In this document: piece by piece, positions 16,950-25,743 of the stretch | How positions within the stretch are numbered: position 1 is the first letter of the stretch | Layout of the letters: the number at the start of each line of letters is the position of its first letter | Assembly: GCF_012933505.1 (NCBI RefSeq) | Contig: NZ_JABBNB010000022.1 | Coordinates: 49,213 to 113,212, forward strand | Origin: Gordonia asplenii | Lineage (GTDB): Bacteria > Actinomycetota > Actinomycetes > Mycobacteriales > Mycobacteriaceae | Reading direction: 5' to 3' | DNA length: 64,000 bases | Position numbers and translations under genes: made by a program | Notes under the pieces: model-generated | Seen by the model: the letters and a program-made list of their open reading frames with translations, nothing else | What the model was told of the DNA's origin: nothing | Database searches by the model: none

Positions 16950-18875
16950 GTGTGCGGATTGCTCGGTCTTCTGACTCCGGACGGCAGCGCGGCGGGCGTG
17001 GCCGAACGAGTTGCCGCGGCATCGGTGTGCATGCGCCACCGCGGCCCGGACGAGCCGGGCACCTGGCACGACGACGACGTCGTGTTCGGCTTCAACCGCC
17101 TGTCGATCATCGATATCGAGCATTCGCATCAACCGCTGCGGTGGGGGCCGCCGGAGTCGCCCGACCGCTACGCCATGGTCTTCAACGGCGAGATCTACAA
17201 CTATCTGGAGATCCGCGAAGAACTGAAGACTTCCGTCGGTGCAGAGTTCCGCACCGAGGGCGACGGTGAGGCGATCGTCGCGTCGTTCCACCACTGGGGC
17301 CCCGACGCGGTACGCCGCCTGCGCGGAATGTTCGCATTCGCGATCTGGGACACCGCCGAATCGACGCTGTTCATCGCTCGCGACTCGTTCGGCATCAAGC
17401 CGCTGTTCATCGCGACCGGCCCCGGCGGTACGGCGTTCGGCAGTGAGAAGAAGAGCATCCTCGAACTGCTCGATGTACTGCAGCTCGGCGCGGGCCTCGA
17501 CGCCCGGGCCACCGAGCACTACACCGTTCTGCAGTACGTTCCCGAGCCGGAGACGCTGCACGCGTCGATCCGTCGCCTGGAGTCGGGCTGCTACGCCACC
17601 TTGCGCCCCGGCGAGGCGCCCAAGGTCACTCGCTACTTCACTCCCAAGTTTCCGGTGGTCCCGTTCACCGACGCGACTAGGCAGAAGCGCTACGACGAGA
17701 TCGCCGATGCTCTGCGGGATTCGGTCGCCAAGCACATGCGAGCTGACGTCACCGTCGCCTCATTCCTCTCCGGCGGCATCGATTCGACCGCTGTCGCGGC
17801 CCTCGCCAAGCAGATCAACCCGGACCTGATCACCATCACCACCGGTTTCGAGCGCGACGGTTACTCCGAGATCGACGTCGCAGCCGAGTCCGCCGAAGCC
17901 ATCGGCGCGAAACACGTCATCAAGGTGGTCTCGCCGGAGGAGTTCATCAACGCGATCCCGGAGATCGTCTGGTACCTCGACGACCCGGTCGCCGACCCGG
18001 CGCTCGTGCCGCTGTACTTCCTCGCCAAGGAGGCACGCAAACACGTGAAGGTGGTGCTGTCCGGCGAGGGCGCCGACGAGTTGTTCGGCGGATACACCAT
18101 CTACAAGGAACCGCTGTCCCTCGGCGCGTTCGACAAGATGCCGAAGTCGTTGCGTCGCATGGCCGGTCGCGTCTCCGACCGCATCCCCGAGGGCACCCGG
18201 GGCAAGAGCCTGCTGCACCGGGGGTCGCTGACGCTGGAGGAGCGCTACTACGGCAACGCCCGCAGCTTCGACGACGCGCGGTTGCGCGCGGTGCTGCGCG
18301 ACTACCGCCCGGAGTGGACGCACACCGACGTCACCGCCCCGATCTACGCGCAGAGCGTCGGTTGGGATCCGGTCGCGCGGATGCAGCACATCGACCTGTT
18401 CACCTGGTTGCGCGGCGACATCCTCGTCAAGGCCGACAAGATCACGATGGCCAACTCGCTGGAACTGCGTGTTCCGTTCCTCGACGCCGAGGTGTTCAAG
18501 GTCGCCGAGCGGCTACCGGTCGACGAGAAGATCGCCCACGGCACAACGAAATACGCGCTGCGCAAGGCACTGGAGCAGATCGTGCCCGCGCACGTGCTGC
18601 ATCGCCGCAAGTTGGGCTTCCCGGTGCCAATCCGCCACTGGCTCGCCGGCCCGGAGATGTTCGACTGGGCACACGAGACCATCGAGCATTCGCAGACCGA
18701 CCACATCTTCGACAAAGATGCGGTGATCTCCATGCTCAACGAGCACCGCGAGGGCGTGGTCGACAACAGCCGACGACTGTGGACAATCCTGATCTACATG
18801 ATCTGGCACGGAATCTTCGTGGAGAAGACCATCGTCCCGAACATCGAGGATCACCACTACCCGGTGCGGTTGTAG
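16950..18875 (+). CDS. asnB: Asparagine synthase (glutamine-hydrolysing)
   Basis: 641-residue class II amidotransferase. GTG 16950 places the catalytic cysteine at position 2 (MCGLLGLL), as maturation requires; GAGGG lies 7 nt upstream. The glutaminase domain has CMRHRGPDEPGTW and FNGEIYNYLEI. The synthetase domain has the PP-loop SGGIDSTAVAAL and SGEGADELFGGY. It adenylates aspartate and transfers glutamine ammonia; in mycobacteria the homologue may also amidate cell-wall precursors. It is divergent from ctaC, with a 224-nt shared promoter region. Confidence 0.95.
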   Translation: MCGLLGLLTPDGSAAGVAERVAAASVCMRHRGPDEPGTWHDDDVVFGFNRLSIIDIEHSHQPLRWGPPESPDRYAMVFNGEIYNYLEIREELKTSVGAEFRTEGDGEAIVASFHHWGPDAVRRLRGMFAFAIWDTAESTLFIARDSFGIKPLFIATGPGGTAFGSEKKSILELLDVLQLGAGLDARATEHYTVLQYVPEPETLHASIRRLESGCYATLRPGEAPKVTRYFTPKFPVVPFTDATRQKRYDEIADALRDSVAKHMRADVTVASFLSGGIDSTAVAALAKQINPDLITITTGFERDGYSEIDVAAESAEAIGAKHVIKVVSPEEFINAIPEIVWYLDDPVADPALVPLYFLAKEARKHVKVVLSGEGADELFGGYTIYKEPLSLGAFDKMPKSLRRMAGRVSDRIPEGTRGKSLLHRGSLTLEERYYGNARSFDDARLRAVLRDYRPEWTHTDVTAPIYAQSVGWDPVARMQHIDLFTWLRGDILVKADKITMANSLELRVPFLDAEVFKVAERLPVDEKIAHGTTKYALRKALEQIVPAHVLHRRKLGFPVPIRHWLAGPEMFDWAHETIEHSQTDHIFDKDAVISMLNEHREGVVDNSRRLWTILIYMIWHGIFVEKTIVPNIEDHHYPVRL

Positions 18876-19282
18876 GGCCGCGGTTGTCGGCGCGCGGTTG
18901 TAGGGGCGCAGCCGACGGCCAGTCGCGCAGTACGGACGCGACGCAACGGCCCCCCGCGCAGTACGGACGCGACGCAACGGCCCCTCGCGGGCCCCGACAC
19001 TCCCCCCGCTCACCGAGTGCCGAAGCGAGCTCGCGAGCTTCGGTGTAACGAGGTGCGGCGACCCGAAAGACCAACCGGGGAACGAGAATTCGAATCGCCG
19101 GCCGACGACGCTCGTTGACCGCGCCTAGGTCTCGAGGACAGGAGCGTCGACCGGCTTAGTCGGTCAGCTCACCGGACCCCTCGTTACACCGACGCTCGTT
19201 CCTCGCCTCGGCACTCGGGGATCAGGAGACCACGGACACACCAACCGCCTCGGCACTCGGGTTAGGTCATTACGCCGACGGC
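18876..19282. repeat. Intergenic repeats: 31-bp direct pair and inverted family A copies
   Basis: No gene seen. A 31-bp direct repeat containing GCGCAGTACGGACGCGACGC starts at 18924 and again at 18955. Family A occurs in plus orientation from about 19005 (CACCGAGTGCCGAAGCGAGC) and in reverse from about 19181 (CCCTCGTTACACCGACGC then GCCTCGGCACTCGGG), with a further fragment near 19250. The opposed copies could fold into a long hairpin between convergent asnB and adoK. Confidence 0.75.
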
Positions 19283-20254
19283 TCACAGCGCTGCGAAGAT
19301 CTCCTGCGCCGCCTCGTCGCCGTATGCTGCGGCGATACGCTTCGACGCCGAGTCGCGATCCCACGACCAGTCCTGCGTCGACTCCGTTTCGAGCACCAGC
19401 ACGGCCACCATCGACCCGAGTTGTGCTGCGCGCTCGAAGCTCAATCCCTTCGACAATGCGGTGAGGAATCCGGCACGGAATCCGTCGCCGACGCCCGTGG
19501 GGTCGACTTTCTCGGTTTCCGGTACCACGCCCACCTGGATACGAGCACCCTCGGCGTCGACGATCTCCACACCGGCGCCACCGAGGGTGGTGATGCGTGT
19601 CCCGACCATTCCGGCGACCTGCTCGGTCGACAGACCGGTCTTCTCCCGCAGCAGCCCCCACTCGTATTCGTTGGTGAACAGATACTTCGCCCCGTCGATG
19701 AGCGCGCGCGCCTGCTCGCCGTCGAGGCGAGCGAGTTGCTGCGACGGATCCGCTGCGAAATCGATTCCGGCGGAACGACATTCGTCAGTGTGCGCAATCA
19801 TCGCAGCGGGGTCGTCGGCGCCGACGAGGACCAGCTCCGGAGTTCCGACGGTGGCGAACACGGATGCGAGCGAGATATCACGCGCTTCGCTCATCGCGCC
19901 GGGATAGAACATCGCCAACTGCGCCATCGCCTCGTCGGTCGCACAGGTGAATCGCGCCGTATGTGCGGTGGTCGACTCATGGACACCGCGGGTGTCGACC
20001 CCGTGGTCGTCGAGCCACGCACGGTATTCGCCGAAGTCGGGACCGGCCGCGCCGATCAACACCGGCGAGCCGCCGAGCTCACCCATCGCATAGGCGATGT
20101 TTCCACCCACTCCCCCACGTCGGACGACGAGGTCGTCGACGAGGAAGCTCAGCGACAAGTGCTCGAGATGATCCCCGAGCAGCTGCTCGGAGAACTTTCC
20201 GGGAAATTTCATCAAATGGTCGGTCGCAATGGACCCACATACCGCAATAGCCAC
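19283..20254 (-). CDS. adoK: PfkB-family sugar kinase, probable adenosine kinase
   Basis: 323-residue ribokinase-fold kinase and counterpart of Rv2202c, which is known as an adenosine kinase. The N-terminal CGSIATDHLM and GGVGGNIAYAMGELGG form the substrate pocket. The C-terminal DPTGVGDGFRAGFL carries the catalytic Asp and anion hole. GTG 20254 is chosen because TAGCGT stands 7 nt upstream and the family begins at this point; a GTG three codons earlier is less likely. It is convergent with asnB. Confidence 0.88.
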   Translation of the reverse strand: MAIAVCGSIATDHLMKFPGKFSEQLLGDHLEHLSLSFLVDDLVVRRGGVGGNIAYAMGELGGSPVLIGAAGPDFGEYRAWLDDHGVDTRGVHESTTAHTARFTCATDEAMAQLAMFYPGAMSEARDISLASVFATVGTPELVLVGADDPAAMIAHTDECRSAGIDFAADPSQQLARLDGEQARALIDGAKYLFTNEYEWGLLREKTGLSTEQVAGMVGTRITTLGGAGVEIVDAEGARIQVGVVPETEKVDPTGVGDGFRAGFLTALSKGLSFERAAQLGSMVAVLVLETESTQDWSWDRDSASKRIAAAYGDEAAQEIFAAL

Positions 20255-20261
20255 GAGGACC

Positions 20262-20267
20262 ACGCTA
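20262..20267 (-). promoter_or_regulatory. -10 element TAGCGT, leaderless adoK
   Basis: Seven nucleotides separate TAGCGT from GTG 20254. Confidence 0.6.
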
Positions 20268-20447
20268 CCGACCGGTCATCAGGGTGGGTGAGGGCACCCT
20301 GGGTAAACCCGGACAGCATTTCGGCCGCGCACGCGGTCTGCGTGCGCGGCCGAAGGACCAGCTGTATTCACGACGACGTAATCGGGCGACGCGTGGACGA
20401 CCACGACACCACGCCGCTCGACCCGGGAGCGTCAGCGAATTGTCAAT

Positions 20448-20807
20448 TCAGTTGAACGAATCTCCGCAGGCGCAGCTGCCCGTCGCGTTCGGGTTGTCGA
20501 TGGTGAAGCCCTGCTTCTCGATGGTGTCGACGAAGTCGATGGTCGCGCCCTGAACGTACGGTGCGCTCATGCGATCGACGGCGAGCTTGACGCCGCCGAA
20601 GTCACTGGTGACGTCGCCGTCGAGCGAGCGATCATCGAAGAAGAGCTGGTAGCGCAGGCCCGCGCAGCCGCCGGGCTGGACTGCGATGCGCAGGGCGAGG
20701 TCGTCGCGGCCTTCTTGATCGAGAAGTGCCTTCGCCTTGGCAGCGGCGGAATCGGTCAGCAACACGCCGGTGTCGGTGGTCGCTCCGGTCTCATTCGAAA
20801 CGGTCAT
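20448..20807 (-). CDS. erpA: HesB/IscA-type iron-sulfur cluster insertion protein
   Basis: 119-residue A-type carrier that delivers Fe-S clusters to apoproteins. The three conserved cysteines are present: GGCAGLRY and the C-terminal GSCACGDSF. ATG 20807 has GAGGAG upstream. It matches Rv2204c in place and length and is divergent from the DUF3043 gene. Fe-S clients encoded nearby are LipA and QcrA. Confidence 0.95.
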   Translation of the reverse strand: MTVSNETGATTDTGVLLTDSAAAKAKALLDQEGRDDLALRIAVQPGGCAGLRYQLFFDDRSLDGDVTSDFGGVKLAVDRMSAPYVQGATIDFVDTIEKQGFTIDNPNATGSCACGDSFN

Positions 20808-20999
20808 GGGTGCTCCTCGGTTATTCCCCGATCGCCGCGGCGATCCGGCGTGGCGTCGGCTCGCAGCACGGGCCGACGACGTTGTGTTCTCACGTCTGCA
20901 CGTACAACCGTACTCCATGGCGCCGTATTCCCCGGTTCTCCTGCATCGGTCCGCGGCCGCGCAGCACGAGGCCACGGTGGGCCGATCCGGTTCATCACC

Positions 21000-21005
21000 T
21001 AGTCT
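21000..21005 (+). promoter_or_regulatory. -10 element TAGTCT, leaderless DUF3043 gene
   Basis: Seven nucleotides separate TAGTCT from GTG 21013. Confidence 0.6.
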
Positions 21006-21012
21006 GAAGTAC

Positions 21013-21696
21013 GTGAAGTTGCCATGGCAGAAGGACGCCGACGCGGCGTCGAACTCCTCAGCGGTCTCGCTGGACAAGGAGTCGACCGATTCCGACGATT
21101 CGGCCTCGGGGTCGGCTAAGGGATCCGCATACACCGCCGGGAAGGGCCGGCCGACGCCGAAGCGTCGTGATGCGCAGAACAAGCGTCCCGGTCCGGTGTC
21201 CCCGCCGCCGACGACCCGCGCGGAGGCTCGGGCGCGCCGCAAGGAGCTCAAGGCGACGCAGACGAAGGAACAGAAGCGCGAGGCCAACGCGGAGCGTCGG
21301 GCGCAGCGCCTCCAGCAGCGCGAGCGAATGATGGCGGGCGACGAGAAGTATCTGATGCCGCGCGACAAGGGACCGGTACGGAAGTTCACTCGTGACATCG
21401 TCGATTCCCGGCGCAATTTCGCCGGACTGTTCATGCCGTTCGCGATCTTCCTGATCCTGGTGATGTTCATTCCGTCGCTGGCCGGCTATTCGACCGTGGT
21501 GATGTTGGTGTTCGTCTTGTTCCTCGCCATCGACGGCGTGATTCTGGGCCGCTTGGTGAACAAGCGCGTGCGCGAGCGGTACCCGGACAGCACCGATACC
21601 GGCGTCAAGCTCGGTTGGTACGCGTTGACTCGGTCGATGCAGTTGCGTGCGATGCGTGCACCAAAGCCGCAGGTTTCTGCCGGCGACAAGGTTTAG
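21013..21696 (+). CDS. DUF3043 membrane protein
   Basis: 227-residue protein of unknown function, counterpart of Rv2206. The N-terminal half is highly charged and probably disordered (Ser/Asp-rich, then Lys/Arg-rich with RAEARARRKELKATQTKEQK). Two adjacent transmembrane helices follow near residues 140-185, then a short basic C-terminal tail. GTG 21013 is chosen from the leaderless -10 element. The cobUT gene begins 5 nt after the stop, suggesting an operon. Confidence 0.85.
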   Translation: MKLPWQKDADAASNSSAVSLDKESTDSDDSASGSAKGSAYTAGKGRPTPKRRDAQNKRPGPVSPPPTTRAEARARRKELKATQTKEQKREANAERRAQRLQQRERMMAGDEKYLMPRDKGPVRKFTRDIVDSRRNFAGLFMPFAIFLILVMFIPSLAGYSTVVMLVFVLFLAIDGVILGRLVNKRVRERYPDSTDTGVKLGWYALTRSMQLRAMRAPKPQVSAGDKV

Positions 21697-21701
21697 GCGC
21701 G

Positions 21702-23417
21702 ATGCGCTCACTGATCTTAGGCGGTGTGCGCTCGGGCAAATCGGCGCACGGCGAGTCGCTTCTGCGTGGATCGTCGCAGATTCGCTACATCGCAACGGGC
21801 CCGGTGCTGTCGTCGGACGCCGACTGGACGGCCCGCGTCGACGCACATCGGGCCCGACGCTCGGCGAAGTACCTGACCGTCGAGTCCATCGACGTCGCCG
21901 GGCTGCTGCGAACCGACTCCGCGACCGCGACTCTCGTCGATGACCTCGGCAATTGGCTTGCCGCGGCACTTGATTCGTGTGACGGGTGGACCGGCGATGT
22001 GGACCTGTCGCACATCTACGACGAATTGGCTTCCGCGATAGCGGCTTTCGACGGCGATCTGGTGATCATCAGTCCCGAGGTGGGTCTGTCGGTCGTTCCG
22101 CCGACGCCCGCCGGACGTCGCTTTCAGGACGAGCTCGGCAGACTCAACACCGCTGTCGCACGGGTGTGTGATCGCGTCGATCTCGTCGTCGCCGGGCGAG
22201 TGCTCTCTCTGCCGGCCGATTCGGCTGCGGCCGATTCGGCTGCGGCGGAGCCGGTTTCGGCACCGGCGTCCGTACCGGGCGCAGCACCGATCGTCGCGGC
22301 CGCCGCACCGGCCCCCCTACCGGCACCCGACGTCGCGCCGTTGCCCGCGCCGGGAATCGGAGTCCCCGACCCCACCGACGCGGAGAACTTCCCCCGGATC
22401 GACGCCCCCGACGTGGACGCCGCCGAGCGGGCTCGGCAGCGTCAACTGACCCTGACCAAGCCGCCGGGCTCCCTGGGTCGGCTCGAGGAGATCGGCAACT
22501 GGGTCGCCGCGTGTCAGGGCACCTGTCCGCCGCGACAGTTCTCGCAGCCGCGTGTGGTCGTCTTCGCCGGCGACCACGGCGTCGCGCGGACCGGCGTGTC
22601 GGCGTTCCCGCCGGAGGTGACGGCGCAGATGGTCGCCAACATCGCCTCGGGCGGAGCGGCCGTCAACGTACTCGCCCGACGCAGCGGTGCAAGCGTCCAG
22701 GTGTTCGACATGTCGGTCGACGCCGACACCTCACCCGACGTCGCGCGATTCAAGGTCCGGCGCAGCAGTGGGAATCTCGCGGTCGAGGACGCTCTCTCCA
22801 TCGACGAAGCGCGCCGAGCACTCGCGGCGGGGCGGGCCATCGTCGACGAATTGGTCGACGCCGGCGCCGACCTGCTCATCGCGGGCGAGATGGGTATCGG
22901 AAACACCACTCCCGCAGCCGTGTTGATCGGTGCGCTGACGGGTAGGGAGCCAGTCGCCGTCGTCGGACGGGGCACCGGGGTCGACGACGCGGCGTGGAAT
23001 CGCAAGACCGCCGCGATCCGCGACGGTATGTGGCGGGTGCGACGGTTGGTCGACGATCCGTTGGCTCTGCTTGCCGCCGTCGCCGGTGCCGACCTGACCG
23101 CGATGGCGGGTTTCCTGGCGCAGGCCGCCGTCCGGCGGACTCCGGTCATCGTCGACGGCGTGGTGGTCACCGCCGCGGCGCTGGTGGCCAATCTATTGGC
23201 TCCCGGTGCCGTCGACTGGTGGATCGCCGGACATAAGTCGACGGAGCCGGCGCACGCGTTCGCGCTCGATCTGCTGCGCCTGGAGCCCGTCGTCGAGCTG
23301 TCGATGCGCCTCGGCGAGGGCAGCGGAGCGTTGACAGCGTTGCCGATCGTCGCGGCGTCGGTGGACTTGTTGTCGTCGATGGCGACGTTCGACGAAGCCG
23401 GTGTCAGTGGCGGTTGA
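21702..23417 (+). CDS. Fused CobU-CobT (adenosylcobinamide kinase/guanylyltransferase + DMB phosphoribosyltransferase)
   Basis: 571-residue two-domain protein of the cobalamin nucleotide loop pathway. Residues 1-167 are CobU-like: P-loop GGVRSGKS at 7-14, IRYIATGP, DWTARVDAHRARR and ISPEVGLSVVPPTPAGRRF. An Ala/Pro linker (about 167-225, with a 15-bp internal repeat) joins it to CobT: FAGDHGVARTGVSAFPPEV, GEMGIGNTTPAAVL and the catalytic Glu region LGEGSGALTALPIV. One chain could thus make adenosyl-GDP-cobinamide and alpha-ribazole phosphate, the two substrates of CobS next door. In M. tuberculosis these activities are on separate genes. No cobalamin riboswitch is seen upstream. Confidence 0.9.
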   Translation: MRSLILGGVRSGKSAHGESLLRGSSQIRYIATGPVLSSDADWTARVDAHRARRSAKYLTVESIDVAGLLRTDSATATLVDDLGNWLAAALDSCDGWTGDVDLSHIYDELASAIAAFDGDLVIISPEVGLSVVPPTPAGRRFQDELGRLNTAVARVCDRVDLVVAGRVLSLPADSAAADSAAAEPVSAPASVPGAAPIVAAAAPAPLPAPDVAPLPAPGIGVPDPTDAENFPRIDAPDVDAAERARQRQLTLTKPPGSLGRLEEIGNWVAACQGTCPPRQFSQPRVVVFAGDHGVARTGVSAFPPEVTAQMVANIASGGAAVNVLARRSGASVQVFDMSVDADTSPDVARFKVRRSSGNLAVEDALSIDEARRALAAGRAIVDELVDAGADLLIAGEMGIGNTTPAAVLIGALTGREPVAVVGRGTGVDDAAWNRKTAAIRDGMWRVRRLVDDPLALLAAVAGADLTAMAGFLAQAAVRRTPVIVDGVVVTAAALVANLLAPGAVDWWIAGHKSTEPAHAFALDLLRLEPVVELSMRLGEGSGALTALPIVAASVDLLSSMATFDEAGVSGG

Positions 23418-24159
23418 CCCGCTGCGCGCGGTGGGGACCGCGTTCTCGTGGTTGACGGTATTTCCGGTGCCGTCGACTCACGAGGCGCCCGACCGTCGCG
23501 TCGGCGCGGCGGCGATCACAGCGGTGCCCGTCGTCGGTGCCGCATTGGGCGCCCTGGCAGCGTGCGCGGCACTCGGCCTGTCGTACACCCGCGCACCGAC
23601 CCTGCTGATCGGACTGCTCGTCGTCGGGCTGCTGGCGCTGCTCACGCGGGGAATGCACGTCGACGGCCTCGCCGACACCGCCGACGGCCTGGGTTGCTAC
23701 GGATCGCCGGAGCGGGTGCGCGAGGTGATGCGCGGCGGTAGCGCTGGACCGTTCGCCATCGCGACGCTGGTGCTGGTGCTCGGCATCGATGCCGTGTGCG
23801 TCGCCACCCTCGCGAACGACAGATGCTGGTACGCAATCGGTTTCGCAGTCATGCTCAGTCGGGTGGCAGCGGTCGTCGCATGCCGATGGACCCTGACGCC
23901 CAGCTCACCGGACGGATTCGGCGCACTGGTCGCCGGGTCGCAGCGCTGGTCGATCGTGGTGTGGACGGCAGTAGCCCTGGCCGTCGCCTATCCGGCGGGA
24001 CTAGCCGCAATGGCGACGGTTCCCGTTGCGGCAGTGGCGATTTGGTGGTTCTCAGCCCATTGCGCGCGCCGAATGGGCGGAATCAACGGCGACGTACTGG
24101 GCGCGAGTATCGAACTCACGCTTGCGATTTCGCTGGCAGTGCTGGTATGCGCCGGGTGA
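23401..24159 (+). CDS. cobS: Adenosylcobinamide-GDP ribazoletransferase (cobalamin synthase)
   Basis: 252-residue polytopic membrane enzyme that joins adenosylcobinamide-GDP and alpha-ribazole to finish the cobalamin loop. It shows LTVFPVP near the start, the acidic HVDGLADTADGLGCYG motif and GGINGDVLGASIEL. Start GTG 23401 overlaps the cobU-cobT stop by 17 nt, so the enzymes are coupled. Confidence 0.93.
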   Translation: MSVAVDPLRAVGTAFSWLTVFPVPSTHEAPDRRVGAAAITAVPVVGAALGALAACAALGLSYTRAPTLLIGLLVVGLLALLTRGMHVDGLADTADGLGCYGSPERVREVMRGGSAGPFAIATLVLVLGIDAVCVATLANDRCWYAIGFAVMLSRVAAVVACRWTLTPSSPDGFGALVAGSQRWSIVVWTAVALAVAYPAGLAAMATVPVAAVAIWWFSAHCARRMGGINGDVLGASIELTLAISLAVLVCAG

Positions 24160-24585
24160 CACCGACCGCCGAATGCCCGATTAACCCTGCTGGTTGAGCA
24201 GGAATTAACGATCCAACCGCTGGTTGAACCGACCTCTCTGCTGGTTGAGCCGACCTCTCCGCTGGTTGAGCCGCGAGGGGCGCTAGCTAGCGACGAGCGT
24301 GTCGAAACCATCGCACCACCCCGCTGGTTGAGCCGTGAGGAGCGCTAGCGACGAGCGTGTCGAAACCATCGCGAGACGAATTGCCAACCGCCGCTACGCG
24401 ATCGGCGCGCAGGCAACGCCGGCCTACGAGGTTTCGACACGGGCCTTCGCTAGCGCTCCGGCCCGGCTCAACCAGCGGAGTGTAAGGCCTTCACTAGCGC
24501 TCCGGCCCGGCTCAACCAGCAGAATGGACGGCTCAACCAGCAAGCGACGGTGCCCTACGGCATCAGTCAGCAACCGCCCAGCACG
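24160..24585. repeat. Cluster of family B repeats in both orientations
   Basis: No gene seen. GCTGGTTGAGCC-type units occur near 24190, 24219, 24240, 24260 and 24320; two continue into a GCGCTAGCGACGAGCGTGTC segment and CGAAACC. Reverse-oriented units (GTTTCGACACGGGCC, CGCTAGCGCTCC, GGCTCAACCAGC) run from about 24430 to 24541. Opposed full units could form a cruciform or RNA hairpin between convergent cobS and ilvE. Confidence 0.8.
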
Positions 24586-25686
24586 CTAGAACAGCCGGGT
24601 CATCCAGCCGTGCGTATCGGCGAACGTCCCGCGCTGGATACCCGTCAAGGTATCGCGCAGCGCTTGCGTCACCGGGCCGGTGGTGCCGTCGCCGACGGTG
24701 TAGTCCTCGCTGGCGCCCTTGACCCGACCGACCGGCGTGATCACCGCGGCGGTACCGCACGCGAACACCTCGGTGATGGCTCCATCGGTGACGCCCTTGC
24801 GCAGCTCCTCGGTCGTGATACGGCGTTCCTCGACGCCGAATCCCGCGTCAGTTGCCAACTGCAGCAATGAGTCTCGCGTGATACCGGGCAGCAGGGAGCC
24901 GGTCAGTTCGGGCGTGACGAGGCGGGCGTCGGAGCCGGACCCGAAGACGAAGAACAGATTCATCCCGCCCATCTCTTCGATGTAGCGCCGCTCTACAGCG
25001 TCGAGCCACACGACCTGATCACAACCCTGTTCGGTGGCCTGCGCCTGCGCGAGGAACGCCGCGGCGTAATTGCCGCCACACTTGGCGGCGCCGGTTCCAC
25101 CGGGAGCGGCGCGCACGTATTCGGTGGACAGCCACACGCTCACCGGCTTGAGACCGCCGGAGAAGTAGGGTCCGGCCGGCGATGCGATGACGGCGTAGCG
25201 GTACTCGTTCGACGGCGCGTTGACTCCCAGTCCGGCCTGCGACGCGAACATGAACGGGCGCAGGTACAGCGCGGCCTCTCCCCCGGCCTCGGGCACCCAC
25301 GCGTTGTCCGCGGCGAGCAGTTCGCGCAGCGACGCCAGGAAGTCGTCGACCGGCAGTGGCGCCATGGCCAACCGCTCGGCGGACCGCTGCAGTCGCAGGC
25401 CGTTGGCCTCGGGCCGGAACGCGGCGATGGAACCGTCGGGCTGACGGTAGGCCTTGAGTCCTTCGAAGATCTCCTGCCCGTAGTGCAGCACCATCGCTGA
25501 TGGATCCAAAGCGATTGGGCCGTAAGGCTTTACCTGCGCGTTGTGCCAACCGCGGTTGCGGTCGAAGTCGACGATCACCATATTGTCGGTGAAGTACTTG
25601 CCGAAGCCCGGTGCGGCGAGAATCTCGGCGCGACGCGACTCCGACACCGGGTGGGGATGCTCGGTGCGACTGAACTGCAGGGTCAT
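24586..25686 (-). CDS. ilvE: Branched-chain amino acid aminotransferase
   Basis: 366-residue fold-type IV PLP enzyme that transaminates the keto acids of Val, Leu and Ile. Recognised segments are VLHYGQEIFEGLKAYR, the KCGGNYAAAFLAQAQA loop, WLDAVERRYIEEMGGMNLFF and FACGTAAVITPVG. ATG 25686, giving MTLQFSRTEHPHP, fits the family and is preceded by TACCAT at leaderless spacing. Confidence 0.96.
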   Translation of the reverse strand: MTLQFSRTEHPHPVSESRRAEILAAPGFGKYFTDNMVIVDFDRNRGWHNAQVKPYGPIALDPSAMVLHYGQEIFEGLKAYRQPDGSIAAFRPEANGLRLQRSAERLAMAPLPVDDFLASLRELLAADNAWVPEAGGEAALYLRPFMFASQAGLGVNAPSNEYRYAVIASPAGPYFSGGLKPVSVWLSTEYVRAAPGGTGAAKCGGNYAAAFLAQAQATEQGCDQVVWLDAVERRYIEEMGGMNLFFVFGSGSDARLVTPELTGSLLPGITRDSLLQLATDAGFGVEERRITTEELRKGVTDGAITEVFACGTAAVITPVGRVKGASEDYTVGDGTTGPVTQALRDTLTGIQRGTFADTHGWMTRLF

Positions 25687-25692
25687 GGCCAC

Positions 25693-25698
25693 ATGGTA
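25693..25698 (-). promoter_or_regulatory. -10 element TACCAT, leaderless ilvE
   Basis: Six nucleotides separate TACCAT from ATG 25686. Confidence 0.5.
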
Positions 25699-25743
25699 CC
25701 GCCGGGCCGCAACCGGTTTAGCACTGACTCGGCGGCACGTAGG

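Noticed and set aside
21697..21702. Cobalamin riboswitch before the cobU-cobT gene
   Set aside because: Only 5 nt separate it from the DUF3043 gene, whose own start looks leaderless; there is no room for an aptamer.
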